The notes under the pieces: model-generated
What the model was told of the DNA's origin: nothing
The model's input: the letters and a program-made list of their open reading frames with translations, nothing else
Databases searched by the model: none
Translations under genes and position numbers: made by a program
Origin: Planctomycetota bacterium
Lineage (GTDB): Bacteria > Planctomycetota > UBA1135 > GCA-002686595
NCBI GenBank assembly: GCA_002686265.1
Contig: NZBA01000135.1
Coordinates: forward strand, 159,809 to 223,808
Length of the DNA: 64,000 bases
Direction: 5' to 3'
Part shown: piece by piece, positions 28,997-36,676 of the stretch
Layout of the letters: each line of letters starts with the position of its first letter
Position numbering within the stretch: the stretch's first letter is position 1

Positions 28997-29554
28997 CTAG
29001 TTCGAGTGGGACGAATAGGCGTCGATCACTTGTTCCAGCGCTTGGCGGGCCTTCGGGAGAGCGCGCGGCGCGTGACGCCGGAGTGCGCGCGCGGTGGCAA
29101 CCTCGCGCTCGGGAACGCGCGGTAACTGCTCGATGGTGTCGGCGATCCAGAGGTTGACGAGGTCGGCGACCTGCTCCGATGTGATCGCGATCCACGCCTC
29201 GTCCCGCCGATCTCGCAGGTGCGAGGCCACCCCCACCTCGGCCGGCACTTCCATCGTGTGACGGCGGCCGAAGCACCACAGCCAGACGAGGGCCTCCGCC
29301 TCCTCGCCGAGCGCAGCACGCAAACGGTCACGCACCGCCTCCTCCAGGGTCGGGTGGGAGAAGTGCTCGGTGCCGTAGAGTGAGTGGCAAAGCCCCGCGT
29401 CGCACAGGACGGGCCTCGCGCCCCAGGCCGCGAGCAAACCCCGGGTCCCCACCAGATGCGGGAGGAGTTTCTCGTTCGAGTTGTGTCGGGTATTTCCGAC
29501 ACCAAGCTCTTCAAGGAACGCCTGCAAAGCGGTGGGTTGCGAATCAGAGTCCAT
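28997..29554 (-). CDS. DUF6817-type HD-like protein
   Basis: 185 residues starting MDSDSQPTALQAFLEELGVG. LLPHLVGTRGLLAAWGARPV followed by LCDAGLCHSLYGTEHF is the pattern I associate with the uncharacterised DUF6817 family (His and Asp residues suggest an HD-like phosphohydrolase fold), and VWLWCFGRRHTMEVPA continues it. Length matches single-domain members. No signal peptide or membrane segment, so cytoplasmic. It ends 243 bp before the divergent Gfo/Idh/MocA promoter region and is otherwise alone. The actual substrate and even catalytic activity are unknown. Gene start: the ATG at 29554; upstream sequence in the same frame is Arg-rich and not part of the family. Confidence 0.72.
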   Translation of the reverse strand: MDSDSQPTALQAFLEELGVGNTRHNSNEKLLPHLVGTRGLLAAWGARPVLCDAGLCHSLYGTEHFSHPTLEEAVRDRLRAALGEEAEALVWLWCFGRRHTMEVPAEVGVASHLRDRRDEAWIAITSEQVADLVNLWIADTIEQLPRVPEREVATARALRRHAPRALPKARQALEQVIDAYSSHSN

Positions 29555-29770
29555 GTCGTACTCCACGGGGTTGAGAGCGAGGGTACACCCCCATGGTAGC
29601 CTCGGTCCCGCCGGCGGGACAGGACTCGACCGCCCACCGCGGCGCCATCCGGGGAGCACGAACCTCAAGGCGCCGCGAGGGGTTTCATCCGCTCGGTGGG
29701 TGCTCGCCGTTCGCGGCGCGCGCCCGTTCTTTCCAACTTCCTCGCAAGGCCCACAACCCATCAGACCCAC

Positions 29771-31549
29771 ATGAGAACGTCTCACCGCGCCCTCGCGGTG
29801 GGGGCGGGCCTCGGCCTCGCCCTCATCGCCACGGGCTTGCTGTCCGCCCCCGGCCTCGGGGCGACCACCGCCCCCGCCCCTTGCGCCGCAACACAAGGGC
29901 CTCCGCCTCCGCCGCCTCCGCCTCCGCCGCCTCCGCCGCCGCCACCTCCGCCGCCTCCGCCGCCTCCGCCGCCTCCGCCGCCGCCCGGCCTGGGGCTCGA
30001 CGCTCCCCCGGCACCACCGGAGAACCCGGTCACCGAGGAGAAGCGCGTCCTCGGCAAGCTCCTGTTCTGGGACGAGCAGCTCTCCGCCGACAACACCGTC
30101 GCCTGCGGTACCTGCCACCGCTTCAAGTCAGGCGGATCGGACCCGCGTACGGCGCGGCACCCCGGTCCCGACGGCATCTTCTTCAGCCTCGATGACAAGC
30201 TGGGTTCCGCGGGCGTCATCCGCTCCAACTCCCTGGCTGAGTTCCTCGCCGACGCCACTTTCGGGTTCGACGTTCAGGTGACCACGCGCGCCGCGAACCC
30301 CGTCCCCATGGCGGCCTACGCACCCGAGCTGTTCTGGGACGGACGCGCCTCGGGCACCTTCATCGATCCCGAAACCTCGGACGTGAGCATCGCCGAAGGA
30401 GGGGCGCTCGAGAGCCAGGCGGTCGGCCCACCGATGTCGGATGTCGAAATGGCCCACGAAGCCCGCGACTGGGGCCAGCTGACCGCCAAGCTGGATACGG
30501 TCACGCCCCTGGCCCTGGCGACGAACCTGCCCGCCGATATGGCGGCGGCGGTCGCCGGCGGCGCGACCTACCCGGACCTGTTCGCCCAGGCCTTCGGCGA
30601 CAGCGCCATCACGGCCGAGCGGATCGCCTTCTCGATCGCAACCTACGAGCGGACCCTGGTCCCCGACCAGACCCCCTGGGACCTGTTCATCGCCGGCGAC
30701 GGCGAGGCGATGACCCCGGGACAGATCGCGGGATGGAACACCTTCCGCTCACAAGGCGCCCGCTGCGATCAGTGCCATACCCCGCCCACCTTCACCGACA
30801 ACACCTTCCGCAACATCGGGCTACGCCCGATCGGCGAGGACGTCGGTCGGCAGGCGGTCACGGGCAACTTCGGTGACCGCGGGCGCTTCAAGGTCCCGAC
30901 TCTGCGCAACGTCGGCCTCAGACCGACACTGATGCACAACGGGGGCGTAGTCGGAGCCGACCTCGACAACATGCGCGACGTGATCGACTTCTACGAGGAA
31001 GTGAACGGTCACGATCAGTTCAACGAGAACCGCGATCCCCTGATCCCGGGCATCAACGTGCCCGGCAACCAGGAGGCGGCCTTGGCCGACTTCCTCACCA
31101 ACGCCCTGACCGACCCGCGGGTGACTACGGAGGCCTTCCCCTTCGACAGGCCCACGCTCCACTCGGAGGTGTTCCCCGCCAACCCGGAGATCGTCGGACG
31201 GCCGACACCGGGCCAGGGACTTCTCGAACCGACCGTGGTCGCCGTCTCACCACCGAACCTGGGCAGCACCGCGTTCAAGCTCGGCGTGCACAACGCGCGC
31301 GGCGGAGCGGTGGCCTACGTCCAGGTCTCCTCCACGCCTTTCGTCGGGCGCGCCGTCCTCGACTGGCGCGGCCCGGTGCAACTGCACGGTGAGGGTCCGG
31401 GCGGAGGCTACGGCACCTGGAAGTGGCAGATTCCCGACGATCCGGTGTACGCCGGCGTGGAAGCTTACATGCAGTGGGTCGTCATCGATGGTGACGCGCC
31501 CCTGGGAAACACGGCCCGAAGCGAGACCGTGCGCCTGACGATCTTCTGA
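29771..31549 (+). CDS. secreted di-heme cytochrome c peroxidase/MauG-like protein with poly-proline linker
   Basis: 592 residues from the ATG at 29771, giving MRTSHRALAVGAGLGLALIA..., a signal peptide. After it comes a run of 29 consecutive prolines (residues about 44-72), then the catalytic region starting PENPVTEEKRVLGKLLFWDE. Two c-type heme sites are visible, VACGTCHRFKSGG (about residue 112) and GARCDQCHTPPTFTDNTFRN (about residue 332), with KVPTLRNVGLRPTLMHNGG as the conserved distal segment of the cytochrome peroxidase/MauG family. The C-terminal beta domain (residues about 495-592) has no recognised family. Periplasmic or surface redox role is expected; the partner is unknown. The nearest downstream feature is a hairpin and then a ThuA gene. 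Confidence 0.9.
   Translation: MRTSHRALAVGAGLGLALIATGLLSAPGLGATTAPAPCAATQGPPPPPPPPPPPPPPPPPPPPPPPPPPPPPGLGLDAPPAPPENPVTEEKRVLGKLLFWDEQLSADNTVACGTCHRFKSGGSDPRTARHPGPDGIFFSLDDKLGSAGVIRSNSLAEFLADATFGFDVQVTTRAANPVPMAAYAPELFWDGRASGTFIDPETSDVSIAEGGALESQAVGPPMSDVEMAHEARDWGQLTAKLDTVTPLALATNLPADMAAAVAGGATYPDLFAQAFGDSAITAERIAFSIATYERTLVPDQTPWDLFIAGDGEAMTPGQIAGWNTFRSQGARCDQCHTPPTFTDNTFRNIGLRPIGEDVGRQAVTGNFGDRGRFKVPTLRNVGLRPTLMHNGGVVGADLDNMRDVIDFYEEVNGHDQFNENRDPLIPGINVPGNQEAALADFLTNALTDPRVTTEAFPFDRPTLHSEVFPANPEIVGRPTPGQGLLEPTVVAVSPPNLGSTAFKLGVHNARGGAVAYVQVSSTPFVGRAVLDWRGPVQLHGEGPGGGYGTWKWQIPDDPVYAGVEAYMQWVVIDGDAPLGNTARSETVRLTIF
29900..29986 (+). repeat. poly-proline codon run (29 codons, CCT/CCG)
   Basis: An 87-base stretch made of CCT, CCG, one CCA and one CCC codons encodes 29 prolines with a CCTCCG / CCTCCGCCG periodicity. 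It is the longest homopolymer of amino acids in the window. Slippage could change its length without frameshift. It sits between the signal peptide and the first heme site. Confidence 0.95.
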
Positions 31550-31573
31550 GAGACACGCGCATCCCTACCGAAC

Positions 31574-31608
31574 GCGGCGCCCGCCCTTCGACAGAGAGCG
31601 GGCGCCGC
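31574..31608 (+). terminator. perfect 11-bp hairpin downstream of di-heme peroxidase
   Basis: GCGGCGCCCGC (31574-31584) and its exact reverse complement GCGGGCGCCGC (31598-31608) flank a 13-base loop, 25 bp after the peroxidase stop. No T-tract follows. It fits a terminator or 3' end stabiliser between this gene and the ThuA gene. Confidence 0.55.
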
Positions 31609-31679
31609 CCCCGTGGCCTCCCGGTCGCCCGCCCCTCATCGGTTTGCCGCAAGCGTGAGGATGAGCCTATCCTGGGTGC

Positions 31680-32711
31680 ATGATCACCACCGCCGCCTTG
31701 TTGGTCGCAGCCGCGACCGCGCCGATGACCGAGCCCCCCCGCGAATTCCCGGCCCTCACGCCCGACGAACACCCGTGGGTCGGCTACGAGGGCGGCGAGG
31801 GCCCGGGCGCGGGCAAGCACCTCGTCTTCGTCGCGGGTGACGAGGAGTACCGCTCCGAGGAAGCCCTGCCGATGCTGGCACGCATCCTCGCACGGCGCCA
31901 TGGATTCCGCTGCACGGTGCTCTTCTCACAGGACCCCGCAACCGGCGTCATCGATCCGAACAACCAGACCCACATCCCCGGATTGAAAGCGGTCGAAAGC
32001 GCCGATGTCCTGATCCTCTTCCTGCGCTTCCGCGAGCTCCCCGACAGGGACATGAAGTACATCGTCGACCACGTCGAGTCGGGCGGGTCGGTGATCGGGA
32101 TCCGCACGGCCACCCACGCCTTCGACTACAAGCGAAACCCCAAGAGCCCCTACGCCCGCTACTCCTGGCGCAACCCGGAATGGAAGGGCGGCTTCGGCCG
32201 CCAGGTGCTCGGCGAGAGCTGGGTATCCCACCACGGCGGCCACGGATCCGAGAGCACGCGCGGGCGGATCGCCGCCGAGCACACAGAACACCCGATCCTG
32301 CGCGGGGTCGCTGACATCTGGGGGCCGACCGACGTCTACGGTGTGCGCGATCTTCCCGCGGGCACCACCGTGCTCGTCCGCGGACAGGTGCTCGCGGGAA
32401 TGAAACCCGACGCGGAGCCCCTCGAGGGTCCGAAGAACGACCCGATGATGCCTCTGATCTGGATCCGCGAGTACGAGGGGACAGAAGGCAAGGCGGCACG
32501 CGTCTTGTGCTCGACCATCGGAGCGTCGGTCGACTTCGAGAGCGCGGGTCTGCGGCGACTGATGGTCAACGCCTGCTACTGGGGAGCCGGACTGGAATCC
32601 GCTATCCCCGCCGCCGCCGACGTCGAGTTCCTGCGGCCGTTCGAACCGACCTTCTTCGGCTTCGGGAAGTTCCGCAAGGGCGTCCGGCCCTGTGACCATC
32701 GCCTCGACTGA
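31680..32711 (+). CDS. ThuA-domain protein
   Basis: 343 residues. The short hydrophobic start MITTAALLVAAATAPMTEPP may be an export signal. GKHLVFVAGDEEYRSEEALP, LKAVESADVLILFLRFRELP, DMKYIVDHVESGGSVIGIRT and WVSHHGGHGSE are the strands and glutamine-amidotransferase-like core of the ThuA family, and HPILRGVADIWGPTDVY is the usual tail region. ThuA proteins are linked to sugar utilisation in some bacteria, but catalysis is not established and most in Planctomycetota are uncharacterised. The following propeller gene begins inside or just after its 3' end, suggesting co-transcription. Confidence 0.86.
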   Translation: MITTAALLVAAATAPMTEPPREFPALTPDEHPWVGYEGGEGPGAGKHLVFVAGDEEYRSEEALPMLARILARRHGFRCTVLFSQDPATGVIDPNNQTHIPGLKAVESADVLILFLRFRELPDRDMKYIVDHVESGGSVIGIRTATHAFDYKRNPKSPYARYSWRNPEWKGGFGRQVLGESWVSHHGGHGSESTRGRIAAEHTEHPILRGVADIWGPTDVYGVRDLPAGTTVLVRGQVLAGMKPDAEPLEGPKNDPMMPLIWIREYEGTEGKAARVLCSTIGASVDFESAGLRRLMVNACYWGAGLESAIPAAADVEFLRPFEPTFFGFGKFRKGVRPCDHRLD

Positions 32712-32742
32712 TCGTCCGCCCCCCGGCTTCGCGGCCTTCCTC

Positions 32743-34086
32743 ATGAACGCATCCATCACGCTCCTCGCGCTCCTCCTCACCACCGCCGGCGACCTCGAGA
32801 CTCCAAGGGACTGGCCCCAGTGGAGGGGACCGAACCACGACGGCTCAGTGGACGCGAGCGACCTGCCCACCGATTTCAGCAAGACCGAGAAGGTGCGCTG
32901 GACAGTGAGCCTGCCGGGCCCGGGAGCCGGTACACCACTCGTCCTCGGCGAGCGAGTGCTGGTCTCCTCGATCGACGAGGCCGCCGGTTCCTTCGTCGCG
33001 ATCTGCCTCGACCGCGAGAGCGGTGAGGAGCGCTGGCGCCGCAAGCCCGACAGCGGCTACCGGCCGGCGGGGAACGGCGGCGAGACCTGGCTGCACGATC
33101 GCAGCAACTACGCCTCGCCTTCGCCGGTCACCGACGGAGAGCGAGCCGTCTTCTTCTTCGGGAACGGCGACCTGGTCGCCTACGACATGGCCGGCGAGGC
33201 GCTCTGGGCTCGCAACCTGCAGGAGGATTACGGTCAGTTCACCTTCCAGTGGACCTTCTCCGCGAGTCCGACCCTGTGGGAGGAGACGCTGTTCGTACAG
33301 ATCCTCCAGCGCGACACGAAGGTCTACGGCCACGGCGAGGACGGGAACCCCTCGTTCCTGCTGGCCATCGACCCCGACACGGGAGAGACGCGCTTCAAGC
33401 ACGTCCGGCCGTCGAACGCGCGCAAGGAGTCGCTGGAGTCCTACGCCACGCCGACGCCCTTCGTGGGCGAGGACGGCCGAAAGGAGCTGCTCATCGTGGG
33501 TGGCGACGTCGTCACCGGACACGACCCCGCGACCGGCGCCGAGCTGTGGCGCTGGGGGGGCTGGAACCCCGATCACCGCGAGGAATGGTGGCGCCTGGTC
33601 CCCTCGGTCGTCGTCGGCGGAGGCCACGCCCTGGTCTGCGCGCCCAAGCGCGCTCCTGTCTTCGCGGTCCGCCTCGGAGGTGAGGGGGACCTCGGCGAGG
33701 AAGGCCTCGTCTGGCAGAGCGAAGGCCGCCGCAACCCGGTCTCCTCCGACGTACCGACGCCGCTGTTCTACCGCGACCGCTTCTTCGTCCTGAGCGACGT
33801 GGCCAACGCCCTCTCGCGCGTACATCCCGCGACGGGTGAGGTCGAGTGGACCATCGAGCTCCCCGGGCGCGACCGCTGGCGGTCCTCACCGACCGGAGCC
33901 GACGGGCACATCTGGTGCATGGACCACGCAGGAGACGTGGTCATCGTCAACCCCGACGACGGATCGATCGAGAATGAGATCGCCATGGGCGAGGAGGATG
34001 CGGACAAGATCCGCTCCTCCATCGCCGTCGCCCACGACCACCTGTTCATCCGCACCAACACCAGGCTCTTCTGCGTGGGCGGTTGA
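32743..34086 (+). CDS. PQQ-type beta-propeller protein
   Basis: 447 residues from the ATG at 32743, which gives MNASITLLALLLTTAGDLET, a signal peptide. A GTG at 32692 in the same frame would overlap the ThuA gene and add 17 residues, so that start remains possible. The protein begins with the family hallmark RDWPQWRGPNHDGSVDA and then has repeated blades with YDMAGEALWARNL, AIDPDTGETRFKHV, and HPATGEVEWTIELPGRDRWR. These are outer-membrane-assembly or quinoprotein-like blades. No calcium/PQQ-specific Trp docking is evident, so it is better called PQQ-like binding-free propeller. It follows ThuA closely. Three other propellers of this type occur in the window, but they are not close copies. 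Confidence 0.87.
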   Translation: MNASITLLALLLTTAGDLETPRDWPQWRGPNHDGSVDASDLPTDFSKTEKVRWTVSLPGPGAGTPLVLGERVLVSSIDEAAGSFVAICLDRESGEERWRRKPDSGYRPAGNGGETWLHDRSNYASPSPVTDGERAVFFFGNGDLVAYDMAGEALWARNLQEDYGQFTFQWTFSASPTLWEETLFVQILQRDTKVYGHGEDGNPSFLLAIDPDTGETRFKHVRPSNARKESLESYATPTPFVGEDGRKELLIVGGDVVTGHDPATGAELWRWGGWNPDHREEWWRLVPSVVVGGGHALVCAPKRAPVFAVRLGGEGDLGEEGLVWQSEGRRNPVSSDVPTPLFYRDRFFVLSDVANALSRVHPATGEVEWTIELPGRDRWRSSPTGADGHIWCMDHAGDVVIVNPDDGSIENEIAMGEEDADKIRSSIAVAHDHLFIRTNTRLFCVGG

Positions 34087-34102
34087 GCGCGCTCGGGGCG
34101 CG

Positions 34103-35269
34103 TCAAATGCGCTGAAAGAACCAGATCAGGCCCAGCAGCGCGACTACGACCGAGCCGGCGCGGCGCACCCACAAGGGCGCGAGGAAGGGGTCCTCCTCCC
34201 TGGCCTTGCGCGGCAGAAGGCGCAGCACGAGGACGACGGCCAACACGACCGCCACCTGCCCCAACTCAACGCCGAGGTTGAACGAGAAGAGCGCCATGGC
34301 GCGGGCGTGCTCGCGCAGGAGAGACTCGCCCAGAAAGCCGGCGAAGCCGAGTCCGTGGATCAGGCCGAAGACGAAGGCCTCGAGCCAGCGTGGGCGCTCG
34401 AGGCGCGGGTACGCGAGGTTGTCAACGGCGACATAGGCGATCGAGAGGGCGATGGCGGCCTCGATGAAGCGCGCGTGGGCGGAGAACTCCACGACCCCCA
34501 GCACCGAGAGGGCCAAGCTCAACGAGTGCGCCAGGGTGAAGGCCGTCACGACAGCGAGCAGAGAGCGCAGCTTGCGCGAGCACAGCACGAGGGCGAAGAC
34601 GAAGCACAGGTGATCCCAGCCGTCGAGAATGTGCTCCCAGCCGAGCCGCAGGAACACGCCGAAAGCCCCGCGCCCCTCGGGATCGGAGCGCCCGGTGGGC
34701 GTGGCGCGACTGAGAGTGAAGTGGTCGGTCACATCGCCCGGCCACTCGATCGTCGCCAGGTCGATGTGGTCGGGGCTTGTCTCCCAGAACAGCGTCACAT
34801 CCAGCATCAGGTCGCTGATCAGCGCGCGGGCGGGAAAGACCATCGCCAGCTCGATCGCGCCCGCGCCGTAACCGAGCGGGTCGCCGGGCCCGGCGCGTTC
34901 GAGGGCAACGCTCTCGAGCTCCGCCAGGAGCGCCTCGCCCCCGTAGTGCTCCCGGTCGCTTCCGGTGACGACGATGTAGTGGGACTTGGCGTAAGCGAAG
35001 ATCTCCCGGCGGCGGGCCTCGACCTCCTCGGCGCTCACCGTACCGTCCTCGTCCGCGTCCAAGCCCTCGATGACCTCGAGGAAGGAGAGCACTTGACAGC
35101 GCAGGGTGACATACGCCCGCTCGCCCTCCACGCGGACGAGGGAGCTGCTCATCGAGTTCGGATGGCCCAGGGTGGGGGCGAGGGCGAGGAGGAACGGCAG
35201 GAGCATGTCTGGCGGAAGCTCTGGAAGCGCCGAAAGCGCTGCGAAACAGGCGAGGGCGAAGGCTAGCAT
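34103..35269 (-). CDS. HupE/UreJ-family membrane protein with EF-hand-like loop
   Basis: 388 residues. Start at ATG 35269 with an AAGGGA five bases ahead. N-terminal signal-like segments are followed by an extracytoplasmic region (residues about 30-190) that contains DADEDGTVSAEE, a canonical EF-hand loop pattern. The C-terminal half has about seven membrane helices with the hallmark strings GWEHILDGWDHLCFVFALVL, AFTLAHSLSLALSVLGVV, FGLIHGLGFAGFLGESLL and FNLGVELGQVAVVLAVVLVL, typical of the HupE/UreJ-2 group of putative metal permeases. Substrate metal is not readable. The gene is divergent to a TPR gene with only 21 bp between the start codons, so promoters must overlap the other gene's transcript. 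Confidence 0.86.
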   Translation of the reverse strand: MLAFALACFAALSALPELPPDMLLPFLLALAPTLGHPNSMSSSLVRVEGERAYVTLRCQVLSFLEVIEGLDADEDGTVSAEEVEARRREIFAYAKSHYIVVTGSDREHYGGEALLAELESVALERAGPGDPLGYGAGAIELAMVFPARALISDLMLDVTLFWETSPDHIDLATIEWPGDVTDHFTLSRATPTGRSDPEGRGAFGVFLRLGWEHILDGWDHLCFVFALVLCSRKLRSLLAVVTAFTLAHSLSLALSVLGVVEFSAHARFIEAAIALSIAYVAVDNLAYPRLERPRWLEAFVFGLIHGLGFAGFLGESLLREHARAMALFSFNLGVELGQVAVVLAVVLVLRLLPRKAREEDPFLAPLWVRRAGSVVVALLGLIWFFQRI

Positions 35270-35290
35270 GAGCGTCCCTTGGAGCTCCCG

Positions 35291-36676
35291 TTGAAGTTCC
35301 TGGCCCCGCTCGTGGCCGCGGGTCTCGCCGGCTGCGAGACGCGTTCTCCCGACCCGCAGCCGGGGCCGCCCGTGCCTACCGCCCCCTTGGTGGACGGAGT
35401 CCGCGAAGTGGTCGAGGCGGGGCTCGTCCGCGTGCGAGAGGCGCCCGAGGACGTCGGAGCCTGGCTGGAATTGGCCATGACCTTCGAGGCCAACGGCCTC
35501 ACCGAGAACGCGGTGACGAGCTACGAGCGAGCCGTCGAGCTCGACGGGAGCTCAGCCCAAGCCTGGCACCACCTCGCGCGCGCGCTCTCTAGGACCGCGG
35601 ACCTGGAAGCCGCCCTGGCCGCGGCCGATCGCGCGTGTGCCCTGGCCCCCGCCTACGCGCCCGCGTCATGGCGGCGCGGAGAGTGGCTCCTGGAGTCGGG
35701 GCGGCTCGACGAGGCCGCCGCGGCCTTCGTCCGGGCGCGTGAGATCGACCCGACCGACCCGGCGGGCGCCTGGGGCCTGGCGCGCGTCGCCTTGCAGCGT
35801 GGCCGCGGCGAGGAGGCGCTCGCCCTCCTCACCGCTCCCTCCGACCTGGAGGAACTCCCGCCCTACACCCACCACCTCCGGGCCGCCGCCCATCGTCTGA
35901 CCGGAAACGAGCCGGCCGCCGAGCTCGCGCAGAGCCTAGCCGGACCACCGACTTGGCGAGACCCCTGGGCCGCCGAGGTCCCGCGCCGGCGAGCCGGCAT
36001 CCACCGCAGCCTACGAGCCGCGCGCGCCGCCGCCGCCGCCGGGAACTACGCCGAGGCGGCGCAGCGGCTCGAACGCCTGCGCGCCGACGACCCGCGCGAC
36101 GTCAACGTCGCCGGCATGCTGGCGGGCGTCTACCTGGCACAGGATCGATCGGCCGCGGCGATGGCGCTGCTGCTCTCCACTCGCGACCGCGTCGGCGGCC
36201 ACTACCGCGTCGCCTTCAACCTCGCCAACGCCCACGAGCACGCCGGGGACGACGAGTTGGCCATCGAGGAGTTCGCCGAGTGCCTGCGGCTGCACCCCAG
36301 CTTCGGCCTGGCGCACTTCCGCATGGGCCGACTCCTCGCGCGGGCGCGGCGGAACGAGGAGGCCCTCGTCTCCCTCGACGAGGCCGAGCGGCTCGGCCAG
36401 GCGTCGGCGGAACTGGACGGCCTGCGCGCCACGACCCTGCTGCGCCTCGGGCGCGCGCGGGAGGCGCTCGAGCTCCTGCGTACGAGCTGCCGGGAGCACC
36501 CGCAGGCGGTCGCCCTGGCGTTCACCCACGCCGAGGCCCTGCTCGCCCACGGCACCCTGGACGAGGCCAAGGCCGCCTTGCGCGCCGTGGAGACCCTCGC
36601 GGGAGGGGACGAGCGCGCCGCGGACCTCATGCGGCGCCTGACGGCGCGCTCCGTCGCGGAGAGGGACGAGGAGTGA
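35291..36676 (+). CDS. TPR-repeat lipoprotein
   Basis: 461 residues. I favour TTG at 35291, because GGAG at 35281-35284 stands six bases ahead; an earlier TTG (35279) lacks such a site. MKFLAPLVAAGLAGCETRS is a lipoprotein signal with lipobox LAGC. The remainder is helical tetratricopeptide-like repeats (NAVTSYERAVELDGSSAQAW, EAALAAADRACALAPAYAPA, EAAAAFVRAREIDPTDPAGA, EALVSLDEAERLGQASAEL). The role is likely scaffold or complex assembly at the membrane. Its stop overlaps the start of the CRTAC1-like gene in a GTGA, so the two are translationally coupled. It also faces the HupE-like gene head to head. Confidence 0.87.
   Translation: MKFLAPLVAAGLAGCETRSPDPQPGPPVPTAPLVDGVREVVEAGLVRVREAPEDVGAWLELAMTFEANGLTENAVTSYERAVELDGSSAQAWHHLARALSRTADLEAALAAADRACALAPAYAPASWRRGEWLLESGRLDEAAAAFVRAREIDPTDPAGAWGLARVALQRGRGEEALALLTAPSDLEELPPYTHHLRAAAHRLTGNEPAAELAQSLAGPPTWRDPWAAEVPRRRAGIHRSLRAARAAAAAGNYAEAAQRLERLRADDPRDVNVAGMLAGVYLAQDRSAAAMALLLSTRDRVGGHYRVAFNLANAHEHAGDDELAIEEFAECLRLHPSFGLAHFRMGRLLARARRNEEALVSLDEAERLGQASAELDGLRATTLLRLGRAREALELLRTSCREHPQAVALAFTHAEALLAHGTLDEAKAALRAVETLAGGDERAADLMRRLTARSVAERDEE

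Noticed and set aside
29823..30258. Gly- or Arg-rich minus-strand genes opposite the poly-proline tract
   Set aside because: Antisense of CCT/CCG codons of the di-heme peroxidase; no independent evidence.
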